Below, piece by piece: positions 1 to 8,246 of a stretch of 46,793 nt of DNA. The stretch comes from Nodosilinea sp. P-1105 (GTDB lineage Bacteria > Cyanobacteriota > Cyanobacteriia > Phormidesmidales > Phormidesmidaceae). The position numbers and the translations under genes were made by a program. The stretch spans positions 1-46,793 of the forward strand of contig NZ_SMDQ01000045.1 in the NCBI RefSeq assembly GCF_012911975.1. The letters run 5' to 3'. Each line of letters opens with the position of its first letter. The first letter of the stretch is position 1. Under the pieces are notes generated by a model. It saw nothing but the letters and a program-made list of their open reading frames with translations, did not search any database and was not told where the DNA came from.

Positions 1-168
1 TGGCTCATGACGGAGTTGGCAGAACAACGCATTCCGCCCCGAGCGGGGCGCAGTAATCCACGGGTCGTGAAAAAGCCTCGGGCAAAATTCCCCGCCCGAA
101 AACCCTCCCATCGGGGGAGGGGAACGGTTCGACCCCAACTTAATTTCTCGATCCTAATACCAACCTGA
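1..168 (+). pseudogene. IS4-type transposase, C-terminal end (cut by window edge)
   Basis: Frame 1 is open from the first base to a TGA at 166-168 (55 codons). The peptide is basic and contains a segment RSNPRVVKKP followed by KFPARKPSHRG. A C-terminal tail of the form 'NPRVVKR/K...F..K.P.HR' is typical of one group of cyanobacterial IS4-family transposases. That is family knowledge; the catalytic DDE core lies outside the window, so family assignment and intactness cannot be confirmed. A GC hairpin (CGCCCC at 35-40, GGGGCG at 45-50) lies inside the coding tail. I could not recognise a terminal inverted repeat downstream. Confidence 0.55.
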
Positions 169-275
169 ACCTTATCCGAACAGTATTGATCAAGTTCCCA
201 GCGGTTGACTAACGGCGGTGCCCTTCGATAGAGCAGGAAGAAACCCGGTGAGGGCGTTTCTTGGGGCTTGGGGCT

Positions 276-292
276 GGTGGGCAGAGCCCACC
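276..292. repeat. REP-like palindrome, copy 1
   Basis: GGTGGGC (276-282) and GCCCACC (286-292) form a 7-bp stem with a 3-nt loop, flanked by CTACGATC. Read on the minus strand it is CGTAGGGTGGGC-N3-GCCCACC. The same form occurs at 29929-29950, so this is a dispersed family rather than a chance hairpin. Confidence 0.6.
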
Positions 293-447
293 CTACGATC
301 GGAGCCGTGTTTCTTAGGAGGGTTCTAGGCTGAGTATCAATTTCGGGGCACCCCAGGGCAGACCCCTGGGATTTGTACCAGCGTTCTAGGCAAGGCCAGA
401 GACACCAGAAATTCTTAAGTTTATCGGTGACCCCAGATCTCTAAGCT

Positions 448-484
448 GGGGCTCAAGGGCTTGTGTCAGGCCTGATTGAGCCCC
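448..484 (+). promoter_or_regulatory. Perfect 9-bp stem in the SSADH upstream region
   Basis: GGGGCTCAA (448-456) is exactly complementary to TTGAGCCCC (476-484), with a 19-nt loop. There is no T-run after it, so it does not look like a simple terminator. A second hairpin, CCCAGGG/CCCTGGG, lies at 352-370. Function is unknown. Confidence 0.35.
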
Positions 485-626
485 GTACCCGAGGCCCCAA
501 CTGGGGGAATTTCGGGCTAAACCAGGGGGCCTGAGTCATCGTTACGTAACACTACCTTTTGTGCAGGAAGTATACGATGGGTGTGGGGATTTTTGTGCTG
601 CAAGGCACAGTTGTAGATAGAGATAG

Positions 627-651
627 AACGTGACAGTTTAAACGTGACAGT
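627..651. promoter_or_regulatory. Direct repeat AACGTGACAGT x2 (possible regulator site)
   Basis: AACGTGACAGT occurs at 627-637 and again at 641-651. The starts are 14 bp apart, and the palindrome GTTTAAAC spans the junction. Paired repeats like this can bind a dimeric regulator. No known consensus was recognised; a function is inferred only from position. Confidence 0.3.
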
Positions 652-718
652 GTAGGGGTTGACGGCCAAAGACGAATTTGTTCCGATATAGCCGGACGAT
701 GTCGGCATGCCCCGTGGT

Positions 719-760
719 GGTCAGTGGACTGCCCCAGTTTCCTGACCCAGTTCACTGACC
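719..760 (+). promoter_or_regulatory. Near-perfect 13-bp hairpin in SSADH leader
   Basis: GGTCAGTGGACTG (719-731) and CAGTTCACTGACC (748-760) pair at 12 of 13 positions (the other is G-U), with a 16-nt loop. It lies about 110 nt upstream of the SSADH start. With the stem at 448-484 it suggests a structured leader or attenuator. No known riboswitch class was recognised. Confidence 0.35.
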
Positions 761-870
761 AGACCCTGGTCCCCAGGTACTTCGCTGGTCATCATCGTCA
801 CCATGGTTTGGTCCGGAACAATTGAGTCCCAAGGCGGATGACCTCAACCGGCTGAATAGGAGGTCAAATC

Positions 871-2262
871 ATGGGAATTGCAAGTATTAATCCAGCCACA
901 GGGCTGACACTACAGGAGTTCGAAGCACTAACAGAGGAGGTCCTAGAGCAAAAACTGGCCCAGGCCGCCGCCACCTTTGGCGATTATCGTTGGACCAGTT
1001 TTGCCCAGCGGGCCAGTTGGCTAAGGCAAGCCGCTGATGTGTTGGAGCAAAATAAGCAGGCCTATGCCCAGCTAATGACCCTGGAAATGGGGAAGCCCCT
1101 AGCCGGGGCGATCGCTGAGGTAGAAAAAAGTGCCTGGGTCTGCCGCTTCTATGCCGACCATGGGGCCGAGTTTTTAGCTGATGTACCCGTCACCACCGAC
1201 GCCAGCCGCAGCTTTGTGCGCTACCAACCCTTGGGGGTAATTTTGGCGGTGATGCCCTGGAACTTTCCCTTTTGGCAAGTGTTTCGGTTTGCGGCCCCGG
1301 CCCTGATGGCGGGCAATGTGGGCCTACTGAAGCATGCCTCGAATGTGCCCCAGTGCGCCCTGGCCATCGAAGACATTTTCCGCAAAGCAGGCCTGCCCCA
1401 GGGGGCTTTCCAGACCTTACTGATTGGCGCCAGTCGGATTGCAGACCTAGTAGCCGATGACCGGATTAAAGCCGCCACCCTAACCGGCAGCGAGCCTGCT
1501 GGAGCCAGTTTGGCCGCCGCCTGTGGTCGGCAAATTAAAAAGACCGTGCTAGAACTGGGGGGTACCGATCCCTTTGTGGTCATGCCCAGTGCCGATCTAG
1601 AGGCCGCGATCGCTACAGCGGCTACCGCCCGGATGCTGAACAACGGCCAGTCCTGCATTGCCGCCAAGCGGTTTATTGTGCACGAATCGATCGCTGACCG
1701 GTTTGAAGCGGGGCTGCGAGAGAAATTTGCCGCCCTAGTAGTCGGTGACCCGCTGCAAGCGGGGGTCACCGTTGGCCCCTTAGCCACCCCCAGCATCTGC
1801 ACCGAACTGGAAGCCCAAGTCAACGCCTGCCTGGCCCAGGGTGCCACCGCCCTAATTGGCGGGGATGTGGCCGCCCTAAAGGCCCAGTTACCGGCTGAAC
1901 TGCGTCAGGGCAACTGGTTTCCACCCACCATCTTGACCCAAATTCCCCCCGGCACCCCCGCCGATCAAGACGAGTTCTTTGGCCCTGTGGCCCTTGTATT
2001 TCAGGTCACCAGCCTGGATCACGCCATCCAGGTGGCTAACAGCACTCCCCTGGGGTTGGGGGCCAGCGGCTGGAGCCAAGACCCCACCGAGCAAGACCGC
2101 CTAATCACCGAACTGGACGCGGGTGCCGTGTTTATTAATGGCCTGGTCAAATCAGACCCCCGCCTACCCTTTGGCGGCATCAAGCGGTCTGGCTATGGCA
2201 GGGAGTTGGGAATTCAGGGTATGTATGAATTCGTCAACGTTAAAACCGTCTGGGTTAAGTAA
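871..2262 (+). CDS. gabD: NAD(P)-dependent succinate-semialdehyde dehydrogenase
   Basis: Aldehyde dehydrogenase of 463 residues that oxidises succinic semialdehyde to succinate in the cytoplasm. Visible family features are the Rossmann-region segment VMPWNFPFWQ, the general base Glu228 in LELGG, the catalytic Cys262 in NNGQSCIAAKR, and the C-terminal FGGIKRSGYGRELG. Length is normal for the short bacterial SSADH group. The start is supported by an AGGAGGT ribosome site. The next gene encodes a 2-oxoglutarate decarboxylase-type enzyme, which supplies this substrate; the pair forms the established cyanobacterial bypass from 2-oxoglutarate to succinate. Cofactor preference cannot be read reliably here. 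Confidence 0.9.
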   Translation: MGIASINPATGLTLQEFEALTEEVLEQKLAQAAATFGDYRWTSFAQRASWLRQAADVLEQNKQAYAQLMTLEMGKPLAGAIAEVEKSAWVCRFYADHGAEFLADVPVTTDASRSFVRYQPLGVILAVMPWNFPFWQVFRFAAPALMAGNVGLLKHASNVPQCALAIEDIFRKAGLPQGAFQTLLIGASRIADLVADDRIKAATLTGSEPAGASLAAACGRQIKKTVLELGGTDPFVVMPSADLEAAIATAATARMLNNGQSCIAAKRFIVHESIADRFEAGLREKFAALVVGDPLQAGVTVGPLATPSICTELEAQVNACLAQGATALIGGDVAALKAQLPAELRQGNWFPPTILTQIPPGTPADQDEFFGPVALVFQVTSLDHAIQVANSTPLGLGASGWSQDPTEQDRLITELDAGAVFINGLVKSDPRLPFGGIKRSGYGRELGIQGMYEFVNVKTVWVK

Positions 2263-2338
2263 CCCTGTCCCGTTCTCCGAGTCCGTCCCAGTTACCCATC
2301 TGTCCACATTACCTAAATCACACCTGTACCCTACTGCC

Positions 2339-3976
2339 ATGAATACCGCTGAATTGCTTGTCCAGTGTCTGGAAAACGAAGGGGTTGAATACATCTTTGG
2401 TTTACCCGGAGAAGAAAACCTACAACTACTACAGGCCCTAAAACGTTCTTCCATCCAATTTATTACCACCCGCCACGAGCAGGGGGCCGCCTTTATGGCC
2501 GATGTCTATGGTCGGCTGACCGGCAAGGCGGGGGTCTGCCTATCTACCCTGGGGCCAGGGGCCACCAACTTAATGACTGGCGTGGCCGACGCCACCCTCG
2601 ATCGGGCTCCCCTGGTGGCCATTACCGGTCAGGTGGGCACCGATCGCATGCACATTGAATCTCACCAGTACCTGGATCTGGTGTCGATGTTTTCCCCTGT
2701 CACTAAATGGAACGCCCAGATTGTGCGCCCCAGTAACACCCCAGAAATTGTGCGCAAAGCCTTTAAGCTGGCCCAATCGGAAAAGCCGGGAGCCGTACAC
2801 ATTGACCTGCCGGAAAACATTGCCGAAATGGAGGTGGCCGGTACCTGCCTGCGCAAAGACAGCCAAGAAAAGACCTATGCCTCCATGCAGAGCATTCAGC
2901 AGGCAGCGGTGGCCATTTCCCAAGCCAGTAACCCGATGATTTTGGTGGGCAATGGGGCAATTCGGGCCAGAGCCAGCGAAGCCCTCACCGAATTTGCCAC
3001 CAAACTCGACATTCCGGTGACGAACACCTTTATGGGCAAAGGGGTGATTCCCTATACTCACCCCCTGGCCCTATGGACCCTGGGTTTGCAGCAGCGAGAC
3101 TACATTAGCTGTGCCATGGAGCAGGCGGATTTAATCATTGCGGTAGGGTACGACCTGGTGGAATATTCCCCCAAACGCTGGAACCCAGATGGTAACTTGC
3201 CCATCCTCCATATCAACTTGACCCACGCTGAAATCGACAGCAGCTACATTCCTAAGGTGGAGGTGATTGGCGATATTTCTGATGCCTTAGAGGAAATCCT
3301 GAAGCGGGTGAAACGCGCAGGGCGGCCCGAATCTACTCTTACTAAGGTGCGGGATGACATTCGGGCTGATTATGATCAGTACGCTGGCGACTATGGCTTT
3401 CCGATTAAGCCCCAAAAGCTGATTTACGACCTGCGCCAGGTACTGGGTCCAGAAGACATTGTGATTTCGGATGTGGGGGCCCACAAAATGTGGATGGCCC
3501 GCAACTACCATTGCTTGCGCCCCAATACTTGCCTGATTTCCAACGGGTTTGCAGCCATGGGGATTGCGCTGCCAGGGGCCTTGGCGGCCAAACTAGTACA
3601 CCCCAGCCGCAAGGTGGTGGCCGTGACCGGCGATGGTGGTTTTATGATGAACTGCCAAGAGCTGGAGACGGCCCTGCGGGTGGGTACCCCCTTCGTCACC
3701 ATCATCTTTAATGACGGCGGTTACGGGTTGATTGAGTGGAAGCAAATCAACCAATATGGCGAATCCACCTACATCCATTTCAGCAATCCCGACTTTGTGA
3801 AGCTGGCCGAAGCCATGGGGCTGAAGGGGTATCGGATTGAATCGACGGAAGACTTTATTCCCACCCTGAAAACGGCCCTAGAGGACAATGTACCGGCGGT
3901 GATTGACTGCCCGGTGGACTATCGGGAGAACCTGCTGTTTAGTCAAAAAACCGGAGACTTGACCTGTTTGATGTAG
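2339..3976 (+). CDS. 2-oxoglutarate decarboxylase (acetolactate synthase-like ThDP enzyme)
   Basis: ThDP-dependent enzyme of 545 residues. The open frame extends upstream to 2123, inside the SSADH gene, but homologues start at MNTAELLVQCLENEG, which gives ATG 2339. The N-terminal pyrimidine-binding segment includes FGLPGEEN with the ThDP-activating Glu. The C-terminal PP domain has GDGGFMMNCQELETA followed by NDGGYG, the Mg-ThDP motif. Automatic annotation often calls such proteins acetolactate synthase. In cyanobacteria this subfamily, encoded beside SSADH, decarboxylates 2-oxoglutarate to succinic semialdehyde and so replaces 2-oxoglutarate dehydrogenase. No ilvH-type regulatory subunit is nearby, which fits this reading. 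It is probably cotranscribed with the upstream gene (76-nt gap). Confidence 0.85.
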   Translation: MNTAELLVQCLENEGVEYIFGLPGEENLQLLQALKRSSIQFITTRHEQGAAFMADVYGRLTGKAGVCLSTLGPGATNLMTGVADATLDRAPLVAITGQVGTDRMHIESHQYLDLVSMFSPVTKWNAQIVRPSNTPEIVRKAFKLAQSEKPGAVHIDLPENIAEMEVAGTCLRKDSQEKTYASMQSIQQAAVAISQASNPMILVGNGAIRARASEALTEFATKLDIPVTNTFMGKGVIPYTHPLALWTLGLQQRDYISCAMEQADLIIAVGYDLVEYSPKRWNPDGNLPILHINLTHAEIDSSYIPKVEVIGDISDALEEILKRVKRAGRPESTLTKVRDDIRADYDQYAGDYGFPIKPQKLIYDLRQVLGPEDIVISDVGAHKMWMARNYHCLRPNTCLISNGFAAMGIALPGALAAKLVHPSRKVVAVTGDGGFMMNCQELETALRVGTPFVTIIFNDGGYGLIEWKQINQYGESTYIHFSNPDFVKLAEAMGLKGYRIESTEDFIPTLKTALEDNVPAVIDCPVDYRENLLFSQKTGDLTCLM

Positions 3977-4115
3977 GCGATGTCGGGGAATGGGTAACTG
4001 GCTATTCCTACCCCTCATCCCTACCCCCCAAAACCTGGCTAAAAAGTTCCCGGTTCAGCCCCGGCTACTGCTGAAAACTATAGCAATTATGCTGTGATCG
4101 GTGGAGGTTTGGCTG

Positions 4116-4922
4116 GTGCATCATCTCAAGACATCTCCCTTGCTGTGGAGCATAGGCGGGGTAGGGTTGGTGGCCCTGGGTTTGGTGGCGATCGCCCATT
4201 TACCCCAGCCCCAGCTTGGCTCTGAGGTATCCTCGGGGATAGACGTAACCGGACCAGGGGCCACAGACCCCTGGCAACAGGCCATGGACCTGGGTTGGCA
4301 GGCCGCTGTCGCTGCTCAAACAGCCCACACTGCTGAGGACTGGCAACAGGTGGGGGACCTGTGGTTGGCGGCGGTGGTCAGCCTCAAGGCGATGCCACCT
4401 GAGGCGGAGAACTACCCAAAAGCCCAGGAAAAGATGCAGGAATATCTGGCTAACTTCGAGGCGGCAGAGGCTCGCAAAGCAGAAGCGCCAGCAGCACCTA
4501 CGGCGGTGCCCCTGGGTCGGGAAGCGGTACAACGCTTATTTGCCGATGGGCCGATGGAGTTTACGTTTGCCTCAGCCCGGACCCAAGGTCCGCACCAGGT
4601 GGTGGTCGGAAAATCCTTAGACGGGTTAGCGTCCCTAGAATTGGTAGGTCCGGCTGATACTCTGACTCGGGCGACGTTGGCTTTGCCTCAGGCCCTGACC
4701 GAGCAAGGGGTATCTATGGCAGGCGTAGTCTATGCCCATCATTTCTTGACCGTGATTATGCCTGGGGAAGTTCCAGGGGCAAGAGTTCTGGCCGATCGTC
4801 TCCAAACTTTAGAAGGTGCCCCTCAACCTACCGCGATCGCCGTCCATGGCACCCAGCAGGTGACCTTCAGTACTGAACCTCGTACAAAAACAGTCCTAGT
4901 TTCCGTAGAGATACCGAACTAG
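4116..4922 (+). CDS. Hypothetical membrane-anchored cyanobacterial protein
   Basis: About 268 residues. The frame opens at GTG 4101, but GGAGG at 4103-4107 lies 8 nt before an in-frame GTG at 4116, which I prefer. One N-terminal hydrophobic helix (LLWSIGGVGLVALGLVAIA) would anchor or export it. It is followed by an Ala/Gln-rich helical segment, with WQQVGDLWLAAVVSLKAMP and a following PKAQEKMQEYLANFE, of a type seen repeatedly in cyanobacterial membrane-tethered proteins. The C-terminal half (about 170-268) looks like a small alpha/beta domain that I do not recognise. Function is unknown. A link to the neighbouring TCA genes is not supported. Confidence 0.75.
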   Translation: MHHLKTSPLLWSIGGVGLVALGLVAIAHLPQPQLGSEVSSGIDVTGPGATDPWQQAMDLGWQAAVAAQTAHTAEDWQQVGDLWLAAVVSLKAMPPEAENYPKAQEKMQEYLANFEAAEARKAEAPAAPTAVPLGREAVQRLFADGPMEFTFASARTQGPHQVVVGKSLDGLASLELVGPADTLTRATLALPQALTEQGVSMAGVVYAHHFLTVIMPGEVPGARVLADRLQTLEGAPQPTAIAVHGTQQVTFSTEPRTKTVLVSVEIPN

Positions 4923-5062
4923 GTAGGCTAGCCGCTACCGGGCTAACAACAAGATCCCTTAAGCGCATAAAATTGAGAGTCTATGTCTAGGTTAGCTAGA
5001 ACCGCTGGTTAGGCTGACCTGGGTTTAGAACTTGTTAATCCATTCTTCCAGTTGATTGATCT

Positions 5063-5875
5063 ATGAGAGCCTACCGGGCAGCCGCCTTACAAATGACTAG
5101 CGTGCCAGACCTTAACCATAATTTGGCCCAAGCGGAAGAGCTGATTGATCTGGCCGTGCGCCAGGGGGCAGAACTAGTGACGCTACCCGAGAACTTCTCG
5201 TTTTTAGGCGATGAAGAGGCCAAAATTGCCCAGGCGGAAACCATCTACCAGGCCAGTGAGGCATTCCTCAAAACGATGGCCCAGCGCTACCAGGTGACCG
5301 TGATCGGGGGCGGGTATCCAGTGCCCGCCAAAGAAGGCAAGGTCTTTAACACCGCCCTGCTGGTCTCCCCCGATGGCCAGGAGCTATTGCGCTACGAGAA
5401 GGTGCATTTATTTGATGTCAATTTGCCCGACGGCAATACTTACCAGGAATCTGGCACAGTCATTTCTGGGCATCTGCTGCCGGGTGTATTTCCCTCAAAA
5501 CACTTTGGCATGTTGGGCCTGTCGGTCTGCTACGACGTGCGGTTTCCAGAGCTGTATCGCCATTTATCCCAGCAGGGGGCAGAGGTGTTGGTGGTCCCCG
5601 CAGCCTTTACCGAATTTACCGGTAAAGATCATTGGCAGGTGCTATTGCAAGCTCGCGCCATCGAAAATACCTGCTACGTGATTGCCCCAGCCCAAACCGG
5701 CTTCCATAATGCCCGGCGACAGTCCCACGGTCATGCCATGATTATTGACCCTTGGGGTATGGTGCTCGCCGATGCCGGGGTGGACAAAGGAGTCGCGATC
5801 GCCGAAATTAACCCGAATCGCCTAGCCCAGGTCAGACGCCAAATGCCATCCTTAGCCCATCGAATGTTTTTGTAG
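5063..5875 (+). CDS. Nitrilase-superfamily C-N hydrolase (deaminated-glutathione amidase type)
   Basis: Cytoplasmic amidase of 270 residues with the complete nitrilase catalytic triad: Glu43 in TLPENF, Lys113 in YEKVHLFD, and Cys156 in LSVCYDVRFPELYR. The sequence around the Lys and Cys is typical of the Nit1 branch, whose members hydrolyse deaminated glutathione and related omega-amides as metabolite repair. Substrate assignment is by family only. The downstream antiporter gene begins 107 nt later with its own apparent promoter region, so an operon is uncertain. Confidence 0.85.
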   Translation: MRAYRAAALQMTSVPDLNHNLAQAEELIDLAVRQGAELVTLPENFSFLGDEEAKIAQAETIYQASEAFLKTMAQRYQVTVIGGGYPVPAKEGKVFNTALLVSPDGQELLRYEKVHLFDVNLPDGNTYQESGTVISGHLLPGVFPSKHFGMLGLSVCYDVRFPELYRHLSQQGAEVLVVPAAFTEFTGKDHWQVLLQARAIENTCYVIAPAQTGFHNARRQSHGHAMIIDPWGMVLADAGVDKGVAIAEINPNRLAQVRRQMPSLAHRMFL

Positions 5876-5982
5876 CGCTCCTACCCTGGGTATAACGATC
5901 TTTTCTTTTTAACCGATCATCCTGAACTCTACAGAGAGAGTAATCTCATGTAGATTGTATAGGACGAGTTGTAGCGGTTGGC

Positions 5983-7434
5983 ATGGTTGACTGGATGAGC
6001 GCCCTGATCGGCAGTAGCCCAATGGTTTTGCCTCAGGGGGGGGTGAATACCTCGCCCTGGCTGGCTGAGGTTTCCGAAGCTGAAGTTGAGCCGGTGATAT
6101 TAGCCAGCGTATTGCTCAGCCTGATTGTGATTTACCTGGCAGCCAAAATTGGCGGCGAGCTGTGTGCTCGGATTAATTTACCAGCTGTGCTAGGGGAACT
6201 GATTGGCGGCGTTGTGGTTGGGGTATCCGCCTTTCATCTCATCGTCTTTCCTGAAGGTGGGGGCGAAGTTCAGTCGGTGCTGATGCAATTGGTGGATATG
6301 ACCACCAGCCTCAGTCCCGAGGCGTTGCTGCGAGTGTTTCAAGGGGAAAGTGAGGTAATTTCGGTCCTGGCAGAGCTAGGGGTAATCATCCTGCTGTTCG
6401 AGATTGGCCTGGAATCGGATCTAAAGGAGCTGATTCGGGTGGGTCCCCAGGCGGCGGTTGTCGCCATCATTGGGGTCGTTGCCCCCTTTGCTGCGGGCAC
6501 CATTGGTCTGATTGCCCTGTTTGGCATCGGCACGATTCCAGCGGTCTTTGCCGGGGCCGCCCTAACCGCCACCAGCATTGGGATTACGGCTAAGGTGCTG
6601 GCAGAAATGCAAAAGCTCAGCTCTAAAGAGGGTCAAATTATTATTGGGGCCGCCGTCCTTGATGATGTGCTCGGCATCATTGTGCTAGCGGTGGTGGCTA
6701 GTCTGGCTAAAACCGGTGAAATTGAAATTCTCAATGTGGTCTATTTGGTAGCCGGTGCCGCCGCCTTTTTAGTCGGGTCCATTTTTATTGGTCGACTACT
6801 CAGCCCTTACTTTGTGGCTATTGTCGATCGCATGCAGACCCGAGGCCAGGTGATCATCAGCGCCCTGATTTTTGCCTTTTTACTGGCCTACATCGCAGCC
6901 GCCATTCAACTAGAGGCCATCTTAGGGGCCTTTGCGGCGGGGTTAATTCTGGCTGAAACCTCGAAGCATAAGGAGATCGAAGCGCAAATCAGCCCGATCG
7001 CCGATATCCTTGTGCCAGTTTTCTTCATTACCGTCGGTGCCCGCACCGATTTGAGCGTGCTGAATCCCCTAGATCCAGCCAACCGGGCTGGGTTGGTGAT
7101 TGCTTCCTTTTTAGTAGTAGTGGCCATTATTGGTAAAGTAATTGCTGGATTCGCCATATTTGGTCAACCGGGTACCAACCGCTTAGCCGTCGGGGTAGGG
7201 ATGATTCCTCGGGGTGAAGTCGGGCTGGTGTTCGCCGGGGTAGGCGCGGCCAGTGGTGTGCTGAGTGAATCCCTGGATGCGGCCATTATTGTGATGGTGA
7301 TCTTCACCACGTTTCTGGCGCCACCGTTGCTGCGGGTTGTCTTTGATCAGGATGAGTCGGTGGCACCCCCGCTGGCTACGCCCCCTGAAATGGAGACCCC
7401 AGAGGAGGTGGAATCCTCGCCTGGGGCGTCTTAA
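5983..7434 (+). CDS. Na+/H+ antiporter (CPA2/NapA-type)
   Basis: Integral membrane protein of 483 residues with about 12-13 hydrophobic segments, after a short N-terminal extension. Asp227-Asp228 in GAAVLDDVLGI is the paired-aspartate motif of electrogenic Na+/H+ antiporters. LLFEIGLESDLKEL and MIPRGEVGLVFAGVG are also CPA2 hallmarks. The C terminus ends in a short acidic Pro/Glu tail with no TrkA-N or USP domain. Likely role is Na+ extrusion and pH homeostasis at the plasma membrane. Whether K+ is also carried cannot be read from the sequence. Confidence 0.88.
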   Translation: MVDWMSALIGSSPMVLPQGGVNTSPWLAEVSEAEVEPVILASVLLSLIVIYLAAKIGGELCARINLPAVLGELIGGVVVGVSAFHLIVFPEGGGEVQSVLMQLVDMTTSLSPEALLRVFQGESEVISVLAELGVIILLFEIGLESDLKELIRVGPQAAVVAIIGVVAPFAAGTIGLIALFGIGTIPAVFAGAALTATSIGITAKVLAEMQKLSSKEGQIIIGAAVLDDVLGIIVLAVVASLAKTGEIEILNVVYLVAGAAAFLVGSIFIGRLLSPYFVAIVDRMQTRGQVIISALIFAFLLAYIAAAIQLEAILGAFAAGLILAETSKHKEIEAQISPIADILVPVFFITVGARTDLSVLNPLDPANRAGLVIASFLVVVAIIGKVIAGFAIFGQPGTNRLAVGVGMIPRGEVGLVFAGVGAASGVLSESLDAAIIVMVIFTTFLAPPLLRVVFDQDESVAPPLATPPEMETPEEVESSPGAS

Positions 7435-7480
7435 ACCCTGTGAAGTAAGGCAAGAACGTTGCTATACTGAGTATGCTTTT

Positions 7481-7553
7481 GCTGGTGTAGCTCAGTTGGT
7501 AGAGCAGCTGATTTGTAATCAGCCGGTCGCAAGTTCGAGTCTTGTCACCAGCT
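7481..7553 (+). tRNA. trnT-TGT: tRNA-Thr (anticodon TGT)
   Basis: A 73-nt cloverleaf. Acceptor arms are GCTGGTG (7481-7487) and CACCAGC (7546-7552), with discriminator T at 7553. The D arm contains AGCTCAGTTGGTAGAGC, the anticodon stem-loop CTGATTTGTAATCAG carries TGT, and the T arm contains TTCGAGT. CCA is not encoded. A TATACT -10-like box lies at 7463-7468, 12 nt upstream. A terminator follows at 7559-7593, so the gene is a single-tRNA unit. Downstream lies the hsdM/ISL3 remnant, consistent with a tRNA-adjacent insertion hotspot. Confidence 0.96.
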
Positions 7554-7558
7554 TTCCT

Positions 7559-7593
7559 AAAGCCCCTGGAGCATCAAGTTTTTCAGGGGCTTT
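7559..7593 (+). terminator. Rho-independent terminator after tRNA-Thr
   Basis: AAAGCCCCTG (7559-7568) pairs perfectly with CAGGGGCTTT (7584-7593), a 10-bp stem with a 15-nt loop. The T-rich 3' arm lies immediately downstream of the tRNA. Confidence 0.8.
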
Positions 7594-7647
7594 GCTGTCT
7601 TCAGTTACCCACCTTCATCCGATATAAACGCTTAAATAAGATGCTCC

Positions 7648-7780
7648 ATGGCCGTTAAGAAGACTGCTCTCTATAGCTCCCTGTGGGCCAGATGCGACGA
7701 ACTGCGCGGCGGCATGGATGCCAGCCAGTACAAAGACTATGTGCTGACCCTGCTGTTTATGAAGTACGTCTCCGACAAGT
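7648..7780 (+). pseudogene. hsdM: hsdM fragment: type I DNA methyltransferase, N-terminus only
   Basis: The first ~44 codons encode MAVKKTALYSSLW, then CDELRGGMDASQYKDYVLTL and FMKYVSDK. This is a near-canonical start of a type I restriction-modification M subunit (HsdM N-terminal helical domain). The expected continuation and the SAM-binding domain are absent. Translation runs straight into an ISL3 transposase C-terminal region, making a chimeric frame that stops at 7956. It is a remnant of a type I R-M locus cut by insertion or deletion, 54 nt downstream of the tRNA terminator. Confidence 0.8.
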
Positions 7781-8246
7781 TGCGCATTTGCATGAGTGCT
7801 CAACAAGCCGCATGGTTGATCTTGCAGCGAACCGAAACCCGAACGACCGAAGAAGACACGTTGATAGAGCGACTGGCTCAGCAGCCTGAATTATCTGGAG
7901 CCGTCACCCTGGCTCTGAGCTTTATTGACCTGGTTCGGCAACGGCTTCCCAGTTAGTTGGATGATTGGCTACAGACCGCTAAAACCAGCTCAATCAAAGC
8001 ATTTCAAAGTTTTGCCAAAGGGCTAGAGGAGGATTATGACGCGGTCAAAGCTGGGATGACGTTAGCGGTTAGCAACGGACCGGTTGAAGGGCAGAATAAT
8101 CGACTTAAAATGCTGAAACGACAAATGTTTGGGCGAGCCAACTTGGAGTTGCTGGAGAAGCGGTTCATTTTGACTAGCTAAACGGCTGTAATTTGAGGAC
8201 TGCTAAGGGAGCTAGTTTTGAGCATTACCAAAAGCGGCCAAGAGCC
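7781..8246 (+). mobile_element. Truncated ISL3-type insertion sequence
   Basis: The right end is visible. The last ~20 bp before 8247 read outward-in as GGCTCTTGGCCGCTTTTGGT on the minus strand, and GGCTCTT is the usual ISL3 terminal sequence. The left end is missing and replaced by the hsdM fragment. A 13-nt inverted repeat, TGCGCATTTGCAT (7781-7793) and ATGCAAATACGCA (8254-8266), with 12 of 13 matching, brackets the remnant. No hsdM continuation was found after 8246, so the event removed flanking DNA as well. Confidence 0.65.
7794..8181 (+). pseudogene. ISL3-family transposase, C-terminal remnant with internal stop
   Basis: Translation from about 7797 gives SAQQAAWLILQ, then a segment ending in ALSFIDLVRQRLPS. 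It is interrupted by TAG at 7954-7956 and continues in the same frame as LDDWLQTAKTSSIKAF, SNGPVEGQNNRLKMLKRQMF and FGRANLELLEKRF, ending at 8181. SNGPVEG.NN..K and the GRAN..LL..R tail are diagnostic of ISL3 transposases. The N-terminal zinc-finger and DDE regions are missing, so it cannot be functional. Confidence 0.85.

Larger units (their letters stand above)
169..870. other. 702-nt gene-free region upstream of SSADH
   Basis: No convincing gene was found on either strand; the short minus-strand frames at about 517-755 have no family features and conflict with one another. The region holds a REP-like palindrome (276-292), hairpins at 352-370, 448-484 and 719-760, and an 11-nt direct repeat (627-637, 641-651). 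It probably contains the end of the left transposon followed by the promoter and leader of the 2-OGDC/SSADH operon. A strong Shine-Dalgarno AGGAGGT sits just before the ATG at 871. Confidence 0.5.

Noticed and set aside
517..755. Two overlapping minus-strand frames of 63 and 67 codons
   Set aside because: Mutually exclusive, low-complexity, no ribosome site or family features; region better explained as leader.
1221..1847. 208-codon minus-strand frame inside the SSADH gene
   Set aside because: Antisense shadow of a clear dehydrogenase; composition typical of a reversed GC-rich gene and no motif.
2123..2338. N-terminal extension of the decarboxylase frame
   Set aside because: It overlaps SSADH codons and has no homology; family members start at the MNTAELL segment (2339).
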